This document shows positions 1 through 13,776 of a stretch of 64,000 bases of DNA, piece after piece. The position numbers were made by a program, and so were the translations under genes. Within the stretch, counting starts at the first letter, position 1. The number at the start of each line of letters is the position of its first letter. The stretch is from Holacanthus passer. Lineage: Eukaryota > Chordata > Actinopteri > Pomacanthidae. The notes below the pieces were generated by a model that saw only the letters and a program-made list of their open reading frames with translations, did not search any database and was not told the origin of the DNA. The stretch spans positions 1,364,001 to 1,428,000 of the forward strand of contig JAFREQ010000034.1 of assembly GCA_025331565.1 (NCBI GenBank). The letters run 5' to 3'.

Positions 1-2156
1 GAGAGACACTGGCTGTGATCCAGAAAGAGCTTGGCACAATCAAACAGTGGGGAGACAAAGCATGGAAGAAGTCAACTTATTGATTGCACCATAAAAAAAA
101 AGAAGACAGAGTGATGTGTCCATTTGTCCTCGCGTAACAAAACCTTAGTCCCTCATTCCCTCTGGCCAAGCGTCAGGGCATGAGTGGCGTAATTTAAACC
201 CCGCTGTTCCTCCATCCACTGTGTCAGAACCTGTCTCGGGGGCGAAAGCAGTCAGTCGGTTGTCAGGTTTGGCGTTTTCTGCTCAGTGACCCGAGCTCGC
301 TGAGCTTTACTCGGCTGTCAGGCTCACACTTAAATACAGACAAACATGCAGACCTCTGGAATTTTAGAGCGTGAAGAAAGAATGTGAATATTTCAGCATT
401 TTTACATTTCTTAGAAAAAGAGACTGCGTGGTGATGAAAAGAGAGAGAATCAACACAGAGGCAGCAGAATGAAAGAACTTGGCAGAGAGGACTGAATGGG
501 AGGAAAAAAGGATGAATTAAGCAGTGCTGCATGCATCTTTTCCCCTCGTGCTGATCCCTCCTCGTCTCTTCCTCCTCCTCCTCCTCCTGCCTGTTCTGCT
601 CTCGTCTTTCTCCCCCTCTTCCTCACATGTGGTCTGCCTTCACCAGCACGCCCTTTCTTTGTGCAGCGCTCTCTCCCTTCTGTGTGTATTTGTGCAGCTC
701 TCACAAACACATAACTGAATTTTTAACGATTTTCATTTTGTGATACCACAGTTGTGCAAACCTTGACAGCTAAAAGGGAAACATTCTTCTCGTCACACCG
801 AGGTCATTTCTGTTCTGTTGCTACACTGTTAATGCAGGTGAACAGCTCATGCAGTGGCCAACCAGAGGCCGAGCCACCCTTCATTCAGGCTTATTCTTAG
901 CAAGCTGTGTCACTCTGTGCAGGGCAAAGCTGCCTTTATCTGACTGTGACAAGAGCGCGAAAAAGATTAAGTGCAAACCAATGCTATGAAAGGTGTGGTT
1001 GTACAACACCACTGCACACTATCCATGTGCTTTACCAAAGTAAAATCTGCTGTCAACCCATCTTTGGATTTCCGGACAAGATATCTGAAGATGCCACCTT
1101 GGGATTTCAGAACCTGTGATTGACATTTTTAACAGCAATGAATCCACAAAATAATCGACACATTACTTGATAATGAAAATAATCGTTAGCTGCGGCCTGA
1201 CGTGAGAAGCCAAACTCCTTGGTACAACACATTATGTACCTACGCTACCCACAGATATTCCAACAAACACCAATCATACAACTGTCATCCAATCTTTGAC
1301 TACTTTGTTGCATATTTGAATAATAAAAATTTTTAGATTAGATTAGATTTAGATTTTACCCTGTCTGCCAAGTACTTTTTGACTTAACAACCTGTTTTAT
1401 AGTGACAAATAACTAATAAATTTAAACAACACATGCACAAATGATCCTGCAAGATTTCACACAGCATGACACATTCAAGTGGCCATAACTCTGTGTCACG
1501 AGTGTCATGAATCATAATATTCCCAGGATACAATAATTCCTTTCAGTATTTTTATTTTTAACAGTTCATGCATCCCTGAGAGAGATAAAAATTACAAACG
1601 GCCAGAAAAACAATAATAATGTAGTATTTTTGTAATGCAAGAAAGAGTGTCTCTCACGCAGCTTTTCCAAATGCTACACTTGCCAACATTTGTTTAAATA
1701 TGGGTTAAATGAAATTCATTCTGTGGGTATTTGTGTTTGTGTATATATTGTGTGAGAGTATGTTTTTCACCTGCAGTGATTGCAAAGACCACAGTGTGAC
1801 ACCTTGTCATATTGGTCATGGTTGGATTCACACACAGACACACACACACACCCAGATGCACATGTCTTGCTGTGCTCACGAGGGTGACACTGTCATCACA
1901 TCACAGGGGTAGCATCTGACCTACACACACACACACTCCCAGTCTCTATCCGCCTCCCTCGTCTCCCCCTTTGTCTCAATATCACCATTTCTCTTTAAGC
2001 CCATTCCCTCCTTTTCCCCTCATTAGTCTTCATTCCCTGCATCACTCTTTCCCCTTTCTCCCTCCATCTCCCTACACTCAGAAGTAGGGCACAGTGGCTC
2101 GACTGTTTATAGCAATGCAGCTGCAAGCGGGGGGAGAGAGAGAGAGAGACAGAGAC

Positions 2157-2187
<31 letters not shown>

Positions 2188-2979
2188 GAGAGAGGGACAC
2201 AGAGGGGAAAGCACAGGAGGGAGGAAGAGAAACAGAGAGGAGCAGGAACACAGCAGTGCACACAGTAATGTGTCTACAGGCAGCCCAGTTAAATATTTCT
2301 GTCTTTACCAGTACAGTGCTACATAAGAGAAAACACACACACCCACGCACAGACACATGCACATGCACGCTCACACATGTTTACTTATGTCACTTTTGGA
2401 GATGCTGCATAGACTTGCATTCATTTTCTGGAGACTTACCACTGCCTGCTTAACCCTTAACCCAACCCAACCTTAACCACTGACCCAGAAATCAGCTGTG
2501 TGGGACACAGCCTTTGTCCCAAGTAGCACCAGCCGTTCCCAATTAACTGGGCTTGACTCTAAAATGTGTTCCCGAAAAGCCTAAGTCATACCCGCACATA
2601 TATGTACACACACCACCTTTTTTAGAATCATCATTTCAGTCAGTGTCAAAGTCGGCATTTATGACAGCATGATCAAGATTGAACAACAAACACTGTACAG
2701 GCCATAAATCATTAGATCATTTTATTACCTTGTATCCCTGTTTACTTATTAATCCAACCAACAGGTTAGCAGCACTGAAATATGAGGACATTGGACTTTT
2801 TGACCTTAAATCAACTAACTAATTAATTAACTTAATTAAGAAAGTTGCTGAAAAGAGTAGTGTACTTGTTTGATTAAAAAAACTGCTTCAGTAGTTGCAC
2901 GGGGGGCAAAATTTCTAAGATCAATTTCAATTTCTACTGGGACAAACAAGTAATTAATCCAATTTACTCACCATAGCTA
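1..2979. other. non-coding sequence, probably akap7 intron
   Basis: I looked here on the minus strand for the shared AKAP7 anchoring exon (a DAELVRLSKRLVENAV-like helix) and did not find it. The region holds a pyrimidine-rich stretch (530-690), CA/GA microsatellites and AT-rich sequence. The open frames are low-complexity. Confidence 0.6.
2129..2196. repeat. (GA)n microsatellite
   Basis: GA units with AC and GC interruptions. They generate the Arg/Glu or Ser/Leu frames read across the region, which are not genes. Confidence 0.95.
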
Positions 2980-2987
2980 ATCTATAC

Positions 2988-3857
2988 TAGGGCTGCAAAT
3001 GATAACCGATACCACTATCAAGTATCAGTCTCATACTGTGCTGATGTAGTCATGATTGTAAAACCTCTCTAATACAACCGCACCCAATATCACTTTATGG
3101 CAACGTGACGGTAACATCTCGAAAGTTAGCAGGTGGGTGGAGAAGGGGCGATGTCAGTTTGGAGATATTTTAGGATACGTGATAATGACAGATGTAGAGC
3201 TGACTGCTGAAAATGTCTAGAGGAGGGGAGAAAAGTAGCTCCTTTAACAAAAGCAATTTGAATAAACCAACCAAAACAAATATTTGCCAATGCTTGCAAA
3301 GGGAAACAGCAACGATTGACTTTGCAGCAAACGGCGGAGAAGCAAGAGAAAATGTGCAGAGACGACCAACAGGTGGAAAGATTACAGAGCACATTGCTCT
3401 TAATGACCAGCTGTTGTCACTTGTAGATGAAACAGGATTTTGTCGTCTTCTCAGTGTACCAGAGCCGAGGTATGAGATTCACAGCAGTCACCACATCACA
3501 GAACCCATTTTACCAAAGCTACATGACTTTGTGAGAAAGCACATCAACAGCCTGTCACAGGACATGTCAGCCTTCAGCTTCACCACTGATGTTTGCACTA
3601 GCAGGGTCCGCCCAATGTCTCTCATCAGTTTAATGCACGGTAGATCGTTCAGGAAAAGTTGAATATTTAAAGTGTCAGAAACAGCATCATGTTGTATATT
3701 GACTTTGCTACTGTCAGAAACTGAGGAACATATGATGCAAATAAAACAAAGTAATTGCTAGAACTGTAAAAGTACTCTTACTGGTACTTGGTATTGGGAA
3801 GTACCCAAATGTATGTACTTGTACTTACTCTTAAAAAAGTAGTACCTGTGCATCTAT
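2988..3857 (+). mobile_element. hAT (ZBED-type) DNA transposon remnant
   Basis: An open stretch at 3213-3662 encodes the N-terminal half of a hAT transposase, with segments such as ITEHIALNDQLLSLVDETGF and LHDFVRKHINSLSQDMSAFS, FTTD, RPMSLISL, like those of ZBED-type transposases. It stops before the catalytic core. The left edge (tagggctgcaa) resembles the common hAT terminus, and the decayed right edge (gtgcatctata) is its imperfect inverse. The octamer ATCTATAC occurs at both edges (2980-2987 and 3852-3859), but it overlaps the presumed right terminus, so its status as a target duplication is unclear. Confidence 0.7.
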
Positions 3858-5170
3858 ACCAAAAACAGCAGCAGCCAACATGTCAGTCTGATACTGCAAT
3901 AAGTGGCTAGAATTTAAATTGTTCTAACTTACACTTACAGATGTGAAGACTAATTATCTTCTTTAAAGAGATTGTGGATCTTTTTTTCAATAATATCAGA
4001 GTAGTAAATAAGTAATAACAGAGCAGGAATACTAGTTCTACTCCATCATTAACATGTACAAGCACCAAAACTGAATAGTAGGCCACATTGGCCCAAAATC
4101 CAAATTAACCCTCACTACAGCTTTGACAGAACAATGAGGGAGAACTCGCTGCTTAAAGCTGTAATCAAACCACAATCTGCACCAGTAATTATCCTCTAGA
4201 GTTCATTCATTCCATACGAGCTGAAGCCAAGCAGAGAGTTTCCACCAATTGCTATCGCTGTCATCTTGTGGAAAATTTGTGCTTTTACTTTGCTCATTTA
4301 TTTATACATTTTAATCTTCCTTTAACTGAACGCTGATGTGTAAGAACACGTGTCAGATAACATCAAGCAACACTCATCCAGAAAAGGTTGTGGATGTAGA
4401 GATGTGGAGATATCTGGCTAATCTGTGCCACATGGTCATGTACGAAAGGAAAGTGGGAAGGTAATCCACATTTTAAAGTTTCCTTCCACTCAAAACTGTG
4501 TTTTGCTTATTACTACTTCCCTTGGATATGTGAGCATCACCACGCAACATGATTTGTGTGCAGAGTCTGACACTAGAAGACTGTTTTCACATTCATCTGT
4601 TGAAGGAGGAAAGTTGTGTTCACCTTAGATTTTATGACATCACAACTAGTTATTGTCCAGGTGTGACATAAAAACTTTGTGCATACACTGAAAATTGACT
4701 TTTCCATCTGTGAAGTAGAAGATCTTAAGTCCAGTACTTAATTTTTAAAAAATATAAATTTATAAATTTTTGCACATTTATCAATTCTGGTTTTTAAAAT
4801 GACAGAGAGGAGGGAAGATATATAATAATATAATTATTTTAATAAGTTTTTGTGGAAAGATGATATCAGACATAAACCATTATTCATAGCAAATTATTTC
4901 TTGCATATTTTAAAACATGTCTGTAAGAGGATTGTAAAGCTTTAGGCCATTCAGTGTATATGCTGAGACAACAAAGCAAGAACTAATAAAAAAGCTGAAG
5001 TGGTTGTCCAATCATCCAGGATAGTATGTCAATAATAATGACTATAAACAGAGAAATGACTACTTTATCGTACTGTTAATCAGACGAAGACCACCTAACA
5101 CTGCATCAACACTACTTCCGTTGTTTAGCTCTCCATTAATCAGTTTTCATTAAAGGCCACTGATGTAAGA

Positions 5171-5566
5171 TTTAAAGGTACCCTGTGGCGTTTCTGACCA
5201 CTAGTGGCACTATGGAGTAAGGACTTCATGTGTGAATCCCCATTCAGTTTGTATCATGCATATAGATGCACTTCACAACCTGCCACAGGTTGCAAACTAC
5301 TCTCTTGATCGACAGTAATGTGCAAAGAAGCGTAGCGATGCATCGACAAATGCAGTGAAGAAGAAAACTGCAAGCCAGCAAACATGGATGTAAACAATGC
5401 ACGGTTTAAAATGCTTAAAAAACGGCTTTGCAAAATGTTTTATGAGGAAGGAAATGCCATCAAGATGGTTTGTTAGCCCTCAACAAACACAATGTGTTCA
5501 GTGAGAAGCCCTAAATGCAAACATGACTTTTGTTTGTTTTTAAGAAACTCTCGAGAGCAGCTTTAA
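5171..5566. mobile_element. short non-autonomous element with imperfect terminal inverted repeats
   Basis: The left end TTTAAAGGTACCCTGTGGCG and the right end, whose reverse complement begins TTAAAGCTGCTCTCGAGAG, form an imperfect inverted pair around about 350 non-coding bases. The 'accactagtggcactatgg' portion is a familiar fish interspersed sequence. There is no coding capacity. Confidence 0.5.
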
Positions 5567-6007
5567 GTTTTGATGTCTGGAGGTAAATCTGATCTAAAAA
5601 TATAATAGGTACAAGGTTTAAGAACATACAGGAGGACTGTAAGGAGATTAATCAGTAACTATTAACAAGGCAACTATTTTATCTTGTTGCAGATGCTCGT
5701 AAATCATAAAACAGACGGAGCCACAAAGCGATAAGAGATTATTCATACAGCTGGAATATGACTGTTAATCTGCATAAGACATGTACAACACTAGGCTGCA
5801 CACAAAGACAAGTGCATGGTCTCACACTCTCTCTTGTAGGTCACAGACGATCATGGATGCAGACAGCTGACACAAAGCAACATGCACACACGGTGTACAG
5901 TATATTCCTACACTACATGCATCCAGTCCCTCCCATCACACAGCACCACAGAGTATATCTCCAACAGCTCACACCCACGCATGAAGACAGGGGCAGGAGA
6001 CACTTAC

Positions 6008-6056
6008 TGATTTTCTCCTCCGCTTGGGAGAACGGGAAGCAGCACAGTTGACCCAT
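6008..6056 (-). CDS. akap7: akap7 alternative first exon of the short, membrane-bound isoforms
   Basis: The exon encodes MGQLCCFPFSQAEEKI plus one base and matches the N-terminus of AKAP7 alpha/beta (AKAP15/18). Gly2 is the N-myristoylation site and Cys5 and Cys6 are the palmitoylation sites that hold this isoform at the plasma membrane. The start has a strong context (GGCGCCATGG) and the donor is ATCA|GTAAGTG in phase 1, the same phase as exon 8 of the long form. A GC- and CT-rich stretch with a GA/GT microsatellite lies just upstream and probably contains its promoter. Confidence 0.93.
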
Positions 6057-8839
6057 GGCGCCTCCTTCCCTCTCCTCCCGTTCACCTCTCCCCGATGTTA
6101 CCCCTCTTTTCCCTTTCTAAGACGGACAGATGGAGCGAGAGTCCTGCTTCGTCCCCTGTCTGTCCCCCTTCTGTGTCACTCTCTCTCCCCCTCCCCTCGA
6201 AGGACAGACGGACCCAATGAGGATGGAGGCGACAACAACAACAAAAAACCTCCCTTTCCCTCCGTGCAGCCTGAAGAAGACCGAGCAAGTCAGCAGACGA
6301 TGAGAAAAATGAACGAGTGGCTCCTTGCTCTCGCTCTACTTTGCACTGACACAGGGAGGAGGGGTGTGTGTGTGTGTGAGAGAGAGAGAGAGCGAGAGAG
6401 AGAAAGAGAGAGTGGGAGAGGGAGAGAGAGTGGAAGAGGGAGGGAGAAAGAGAATGGGAGAGCTGTGTGTGTAGGAGACAAAAAGACAAAAAGAGACATT
6501 TTTTTAATGTGTCGGGCAGGGAAAGCGGAGGCGGGATGTGTATAAGTTAGAAATTGTGTGTGTATTTATGCGTGTGGCTGAAAGGGGACAGAGGAGAGGG
6601 GGTGTCTTGTGTGAGCCAGCTTAAGTAGGTGTATATTCAAGAAAGAGACAGTGAGTGTGTACAAGAGGAAAGGGGAGCAGTATATACATGAGGAGACAGC
6701 AGACGCTACTGTGTGTGTGTGTGTGTGTGTGTGTGGAGGGGAGGGGGAGGGGGGCTCCATGCTCCACCCCTTCCCTCATCACCATAGGTTGAACAATGGT
6801 TGTTGAGTAGCCGGTAGCTGCTGCCTGCTACTGCATCTATCTGTTATTTATGAGATCTGTAATGGTATTTTGGCCCAAGATCCCCAAAGAATAGAAACAA
6901 AACCTATTAAAATTCATCATTAAAAATAGGTCAGTTTCAAGGTTAAGTATGGATTACGGTTGAGGTGATAGAGGGGTATCTAGCAATTCCACCTTTATAT
7001 TCAGCTTCATATCAGCTTGCGCTGCAGTCATTCAAAAAAAAAATGCTGCAAAAGTAATGAATAATAGATACTCCAGTATGATATTTACATCCTGAACCTA
7101 ACTGAGTCTGACCCAGTGGTGTCTGGTTGTTTCAGGCTGTCCTCTAACCACAAGACTGTGGATTATGCTGGCGCAAAGCGTGGCTTCATTTCACGAACAA
7201 AGATGAGTGCTAGTTGTAGTGTCTGTAAAATGATCATTTCGAATAAAGGAGGAAACACTAAACACTGAAATATCTTTCTACACAATATGGGCTTAAATCC
7301 CAGGAATGCTGTGTATTAGACACTCATGAATGTCACTGCTTCCTAACCAGGCATCACATCTGTTACAGAGGACAAATATTCCACAGATTTTTACCTTTGA
7401 CTAAGAAAATATAAATGAAAACAAATGTATAAATATCCTCTCATTTCGTTCATATATATAGATATATAGATGGTGACAGACATTCTACTGCCACAGCCAG
7501 CTTGACTAAAATTGATCAATAAAGAATCTGGCATCTCATCAGAATCGATAGCGGCATTGGTATCAATAAAATATTATCAATTCCCATCCCTGTGCCATAC
7601 ACTTCTGTCTCATCATTGCTTATATGTATCATCATACCTCAATCGATGCATAATCCTGCTGCACAGCGTTGGCACCATTGCCTGGATATTTGCATAATGA
7701 GAGCAGCTGAGCAATTTTGATGTAATATATGTCCCGGTGCCTAAACAGACAGACTTTCCTGCTCTCTCTCAGCTCAGCGTCAGCACTGCGCTCAGATGTA
7801 ATGGCCTCAAACAGGCGCTCGCAGTCGGAGCTCGGTCTAGCCTGGCAGCATGATTGAAAACTCCATTCTGACAGAGGAAAGGGAAAAATGTTTTTCCACT
7901 ATTCTATTGGGGAAATGGAGTTATGATGATGGCAAACTAAGAGCCAAAAAACAGACCATCTTTGAAGTTGGCACTGATGAAAAAAAAAAGCAGCCGGAGG
8001 AGTATAGCTTATTGTAAGGGAGTAAAATGGAGTGTATTTGTTCTTGCAAAATGTCCTTGAGTAATAATGAAATGTATGCTACATTGAAAAACTACATTTA
8101 CAGGTACTTTTTATTCAATAAAGTGACTCAAGAACATTTAACTGTGAAAAAGAAATGTGTTGCTACCCAGCTCCAATGCAAAGGTGTTGAACTGTGAACC
8201 ATTCATGTGCTCATTTTAATGTAGCGATACTGTAGGCCAGATGTGCAGAAAACGCAATCGGGACATCCCTGATCCCTGTGACACTTCCTCTGTGGAAATT
8301 CACATTAATTCAAACACTTAATGCTGAAGAAACTGCATCCCTATAACTGAAGTCCAGCTCTGCATGCCAACCTGCACTCCACAACTTGGATCTTTAAATA
8401 GCTTATCTATACATCTATATGAAATGATGAGGACGCAGGTAGAATGGTGATAAGAGGCACTGCTTTTCAACCAGAAGACCTTGGTTCAAGCCCTCTCGAC
8501 AGCCCCCCTTCAGCAGCTCTGCCGATGCCCGCGAGTAACACAAATTAATCTCCACCAGTTCCGTGGATGCTTTTCTGTCGCTGCATGCGCACCACCCTGA
8601 AGAGTAGGCCTAGTTAAAAACACATCTCTGCTCTTCACGGTTAATGGAGGATTACAAACAAGGGGTGAGGGGATGTGAGTGTGAAGAGAAGGGGGATATG
8701 TTAAAGCAAATAAACACACACACGTACACCCACTCACACAAGCACACCACATGCATTGTACTGCATTATGCACTGAGCTCAGCTGTGTGAGTAGACAGTA
8801 GAGGCCTGTCTCCAACAGCAGCATTCAACTCACAGCTGC

Positions 8840-8926
<87 letters not shown>

Positions 8927-11900
8927 CATGCAGCTGTGACGAAGTGTTGTCATTGACGAGGCTGAATTGATATTGAGCGTCAGTTATACTGTTGCCATAT
9001 GTGTACATGAACATATCACCCCCACGTACACACAGACATAATCTAATTGATTTGTGCTTTTTAATGGTAGGCACAAATCAGCTTATTGCTATTATCCAAA
9101 CCCATTAATCAAACCAGGTAGCGCTTTTATAACACATATGTCTGTGGATATTTTTACTCTGTTGTACATATTTCTGTTTAAGAGCCACATTCAGGACAAT
9201 TCATAAAGGCTTTACAATGCAGAGAGAGAGTGAGACGATTAAAGAAACGCTGCAACAGTGTTGACTTTGTTTAGCTGAAGGTCGACTCGTGGTGCCTCAC
9301 TACTTAGTCACAAGACAGGTTATGCACACAAAGTGAATAAGACAACTGCACGCTGCAGATAACAGGGACTTCAGTCTGCTCATATGGCTTAATGTTTACC
9401 ATAATGCTAATAATTAACTACAGACACGCAAATATGCACATGCACAAAAGAAAAACAAGGAATGTAACATGATGTGCACGCACAAAAACAAGCACCTGTG
9501 TGTATGTTGCGAATGTGAAGCCTGTATGTGACATGCCGGCCATTTTAGTACTTCTACTCAAACCGTTTTCAGACATGGCAACAACACTTTCTACTTGTGC
9601 TACATTTGATATTCATTCAGAACTGGTATCATCACCCAGTCATGTATTTTAATATTCCAAATGTACACAAGTCAGTCTGATTGCTACGATGCTAAACTAC
9701 AAGTGGGTAAAAGCTATAGGAAACTCACAGTGTTACAACAACTGCTACTTGTTCCCCTGCTTTATTTCCTGGTTCCTGGTTCAAACACTCAGCTCTGAGC
9801 AGCTGGTTTGTCAAAGAGGTGCAAATTTTCCATAAAGGTTAATGCTCTTCTCTGGGTTTCGCTAAGAGTAAAAGCCTGTTATTTGAATTTTTCACCATAC
9901 AAATTACAGGACATTTAATCTGAGAGACAAAGAGAAAGATTTTTAATATGCGTCGCACAATTCAGCCCAGATTTACAACCCCAATTCCAAAACAGAATGT
10001 GATACTAATCCTTTCTGACATATATTCAACTGAAAACAGCACAAAGGCAATATATTTAATGTTTGACCTCATCAGCTTCATTGGGACAGGAGGGACAGGA
10101 GCAACAAAAGACTGTGAAAGTTGTGGACTGATTGAAAACACCTGTTTGGATCAGTCCACAGGTAAACAGGTTCATTGGTAACAGGTGATAGTATCATGAT
10201 TGGGTATGAAAGGTTCATCCTGGAAAGACTTGCTCACAAGCAAGAATGGAGAGAGGTTCAACACTTTGTCAAACACATGATTGTATAAAGGAGATTACTA
10301 CATAGGGACACTTTAAAAACAATTTGCTTGCAAATAATGATGAATGATGTTTTTTGGAATTAGGGTTGTAACACAAAACCAAGTGGGCTCTGCAAACAAA
10401 CATTGTAGTACGTGATGTGGTGGTTCCGTTGCTGGTATGTTTGTGGGGCAACAAGTGAATCTTTCCAACTGAATTATGAATTGGCCCTAATGTTTACCAT
10501 TAATTACCTTGGACATCTAGAACACCATTCATATTTAACAGCTTATAATAGCTGTAGCTTTGGGTGGGTTTGCTTTCTCTAAATTAAAACATGCCTCTCT
10601 GTTTCTCACACATACAGTGAAAACTACAAGCCTTCTTATGTTCTTCACTGTATTATTGCATTGAGTTCATTTGGTGAACCCTCTGTAAAGCTGCATTTCT
10701 CACATGAATTCATGCTCCATCAGCGTTCACTCATACTCCAGGGTTGATTTTTGACGGCTCTGTGGTATTTTTTATTCACTCATCCAGACAGATGTGGTTG
10801 TTAAAGCTTCTCTGAATCAATCATGCAGTTTATGGCTGTGGGATTTTTCTGTCATGTCTTTCAAGCTGTGGGTTTTTATTTCTACATCTTGAGGTTGTTT
10901 GCATCATTTACACAGCCTACTTAATTTCATTTGCTAACAGAGACATTCCTATCATTGTGGCAATCAGATTAAAGTCATTTGGGGTTATTCTTCTTATTTA
11001 TTATTCTTTTTTTACTTCAGATCTTACTTACAGATCTGAAAAAACATGTTTCTAGATTAAGTTTCCTAATATGACTGGATGCCTGTCAAAGTTGCAGTTT
11101 TCATGTGCTGTGGCAAAACAAGTTTGTAGCATCTAAATAATTCTTCAAAATGATCAACACTAGAAAAAATGCTTAGAGGTGAGACAGAGAGACCAGATGG
11201 AGATAAACATTTTAGTGGGTTTTGGTTTCTCATCAACACCAGACAAAGAAAACCTGAGGGACAATTCTCCTTTTCTAAACCTCTATCCAATCTTCCTCTG
11301 TCTGCCGCCACACTCTACTATTATTCCTCTCCCTTTCTTTCCATCATGCCGTCTTCGCTTGACCCGTGTCGGCCTCCTTGGTCCTCCCTTTAATATCAAG
11401 CTTGAATTGCTCGTCTGTTTAATGCCAGTCAATTTTCTCTTGTCGTCTGTCTGGCCATCCTATCTGCTCTTCTCATCCCGACTCTCTGTTTAATTCTACT
11501 GCTTGTGCAAGCCTATTCTCCTCTCCTCCGCCTCTCCTTTCTCTGGCCAAACTCATTTATCATTCTCATTTAATCTCACTTACTCCTTACTCTATCCCCT
11601 TCAATCTCCTATGTCCTTCCATCCTCCTATCTGCTCAGTCACTGTTGCTTTACTTTCTCCTTCTCTACCTGTCTCTTTGTCCCTTCTGTTCTTTCTTATC
11701 TCATCTGCTCTCCACTCCAGCCCTTCTTCCATCCTCTTAACATCCACTTCTGAAAGCATTATGTTGCCATGTGCTTACTGTTTGTGGCTATCACTGTATT
11801 TACAGCAGATACCAACATGAGATAACATACTAGGATACCGCATACCATAACGGGATCAGAAGTTCAAGATGGTGAACTCAGCAATTCATGGCGTGACTTA

Positions 11901-13744
11901 GCCTAGAGACATAGAAGACTACAAGTTGGATCCATCACAGCTTGCTGTTTTTCATGGTCTGTGCGATGTACTTAGGTGATTGGGAAGGAGGTGCAGATGA
12001 CCGACTTCACTGTTCATCTCCACCGACATTACAGAACTCCCTATTCTCTTACTTGTCAGTGTTCTGTAACATCTTACAGAAGCTGTCAAAGGCATTGGTT
12101 GGTCTTTTTGTCTGGATGTCACGAGGCAGATGTTGCCAGACGCTGTGGCGGTTGTCTTTTACTAAGACACACGACGCAGGATGAAACAGGCAATTGTCAC
12201 ACCTGTCTGTCTATTATGGGGCTGATATCGTACAATCTGACTGCAGCATGATGTGAAACAGCTTGCTCAATGCAGGCAAGGTCTGAAGTTTTAATTCTAA
12301 TGCAGCCTTTATGTAATTTCATCTGAATCGGAAGGACAGGAAAACGTCTCGTTATTAAGACATGGAGATGTTCACGCATGGTTACCCGGACTGCTCGCTT
12401 TGTTGTCATGTAATTTAAATAGCCTAAATTTGTAACTTTGGCAGTGTCATGTATTTAGAGCCACTCATTAACTACTAACTAAAATCAAACAAAACAGTGT
12501 ATATTTCTTCTTAAATTAGCTGAATCGATTGCATTAGTGCAATGGATGTACATGCCAGCAATGCAGGCTTTGCTGCCATTTTCAAAAGGTTTGTTGACAC
12601 TTTGTATTTTAGTGTCTGATACATGGAAAGAACCAACCTGGAGGCCTGTTTTTTCCAACTTGGTTGCTTCTAATCATGGTCTTAATGGCATGATGTGGAT
12701 GTAGCATTAGAGATCCTACATCAGGCCCACCAAAGCCACTGGTGAGAGTTCTTGTTGCTGCAATTCACATTTAATCAATCTTGTTTAATTACTTTCTAAC
12801 ACTAGTTCTCTGGTTGTTGGATTATGACTAACATTTCTTCCCGTTTCACTTTATCCAACTGTGTTATTATGCTCTGCAGTGTTTTTGAAGCTATGAAATT
12901 ACAATGGTTACGTATATGCAATACTACAACAAAGGCCTTGTTGAGATGCCCTCTCCAACGAATTAGGAATTCAGATACCCTCTCACTCTAATCCATTAGA
13001 GAGAAGAGGGAGAGAGGGTGAGCGAGAGAAAAAGGAAGAGGGATGAGTTTTAGAGTCTATTCAATACAATTAATTAGCCAGTAGTGATGTGCCAATCTTT
13101 CCATGAGGGATGCCTTAAAGCAATAAGAGTATATACAGTATTTCTACTTCAGGCCGACAGTTTCTCATTCTTGCCAACATTTGTCCTCATGAGCCCAAAA
13201 GTGGTTGTACTTCCTGCTGAAAGAGGAGACTGATCACAGCTGTTTACAGTAAAAAGGGGCTCTCATGTAACATTGACAGAAAGTGCAAATGGGAATACAA
13301 AGTGAAGCTGGAAAAAGGGGGAGAAAATACAAATCAGTTGTGCTAGAAATTGTATTTTATATTATATTTTTTAAATCCAATTTTGGCAATGTTTTTTTGA
13401 ATACTGAAAGCAAAGTATTCTTCTTCTTATTCTTAGTTGTGTTCTAGAGGAGGTGTATAAGGTGCCTCCGGTGGTGGACAAGTCGGGTCAAGTAACCTTC
13501 TGCAGTGTTGCCAGGTTGGAAAATAACATGAACACTGACAGAAATAAAAAAAAAAATAACATCAGCACTATGACAAACCAGGTCAAAATTTTGTCGACCC
13601 ACACAAGCTAATTTTACCAACATAATCCATCCTGAAGCCGTCCAATTGTTGACAGCACACAAACAAAGAGTGTGGGCAGCGCTTTTTCATTAGTCATTGC
13701 ATGTTTCTGTAATAATGCATGATTTATGTGAGAGTAACGGCTGA

Positions 13745-13776
<32 letters not shown>

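Noticed and set aside
2094..2453. 119-codon plus-strand frame with Arg/Glu repeats
   Set aside because: The repeats are a translation of a (GA)n microsatellite.
1..6007. Shared 3' anchoring exon of akap7
   Set aside because: Searched by eye on the minus strand for a DAELVRLSKRL-like helix and a phase-1 acceptor. No convincing match was found, so it is assumed to lie left of the window.
6024..6545. 173-codon plus-strand open frame, the longest in the window
   Set aside because: It is antisense to the akap7 short-isoform exon and its second half translates a GT/GA microsatellite. It has no domain and no splice support.
8445..8493. Possible tRNA gene
   Set aside because: A- and B-box-like motifs are present, but no acceptor or T stem forms. 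It is kept only as a low-confidence SINE fragment.
9948..10181. 77-codon frame
   Set aside because: It lies inside the mariner-like mini-element and is shared with its second copy, so it is repeat sequence.
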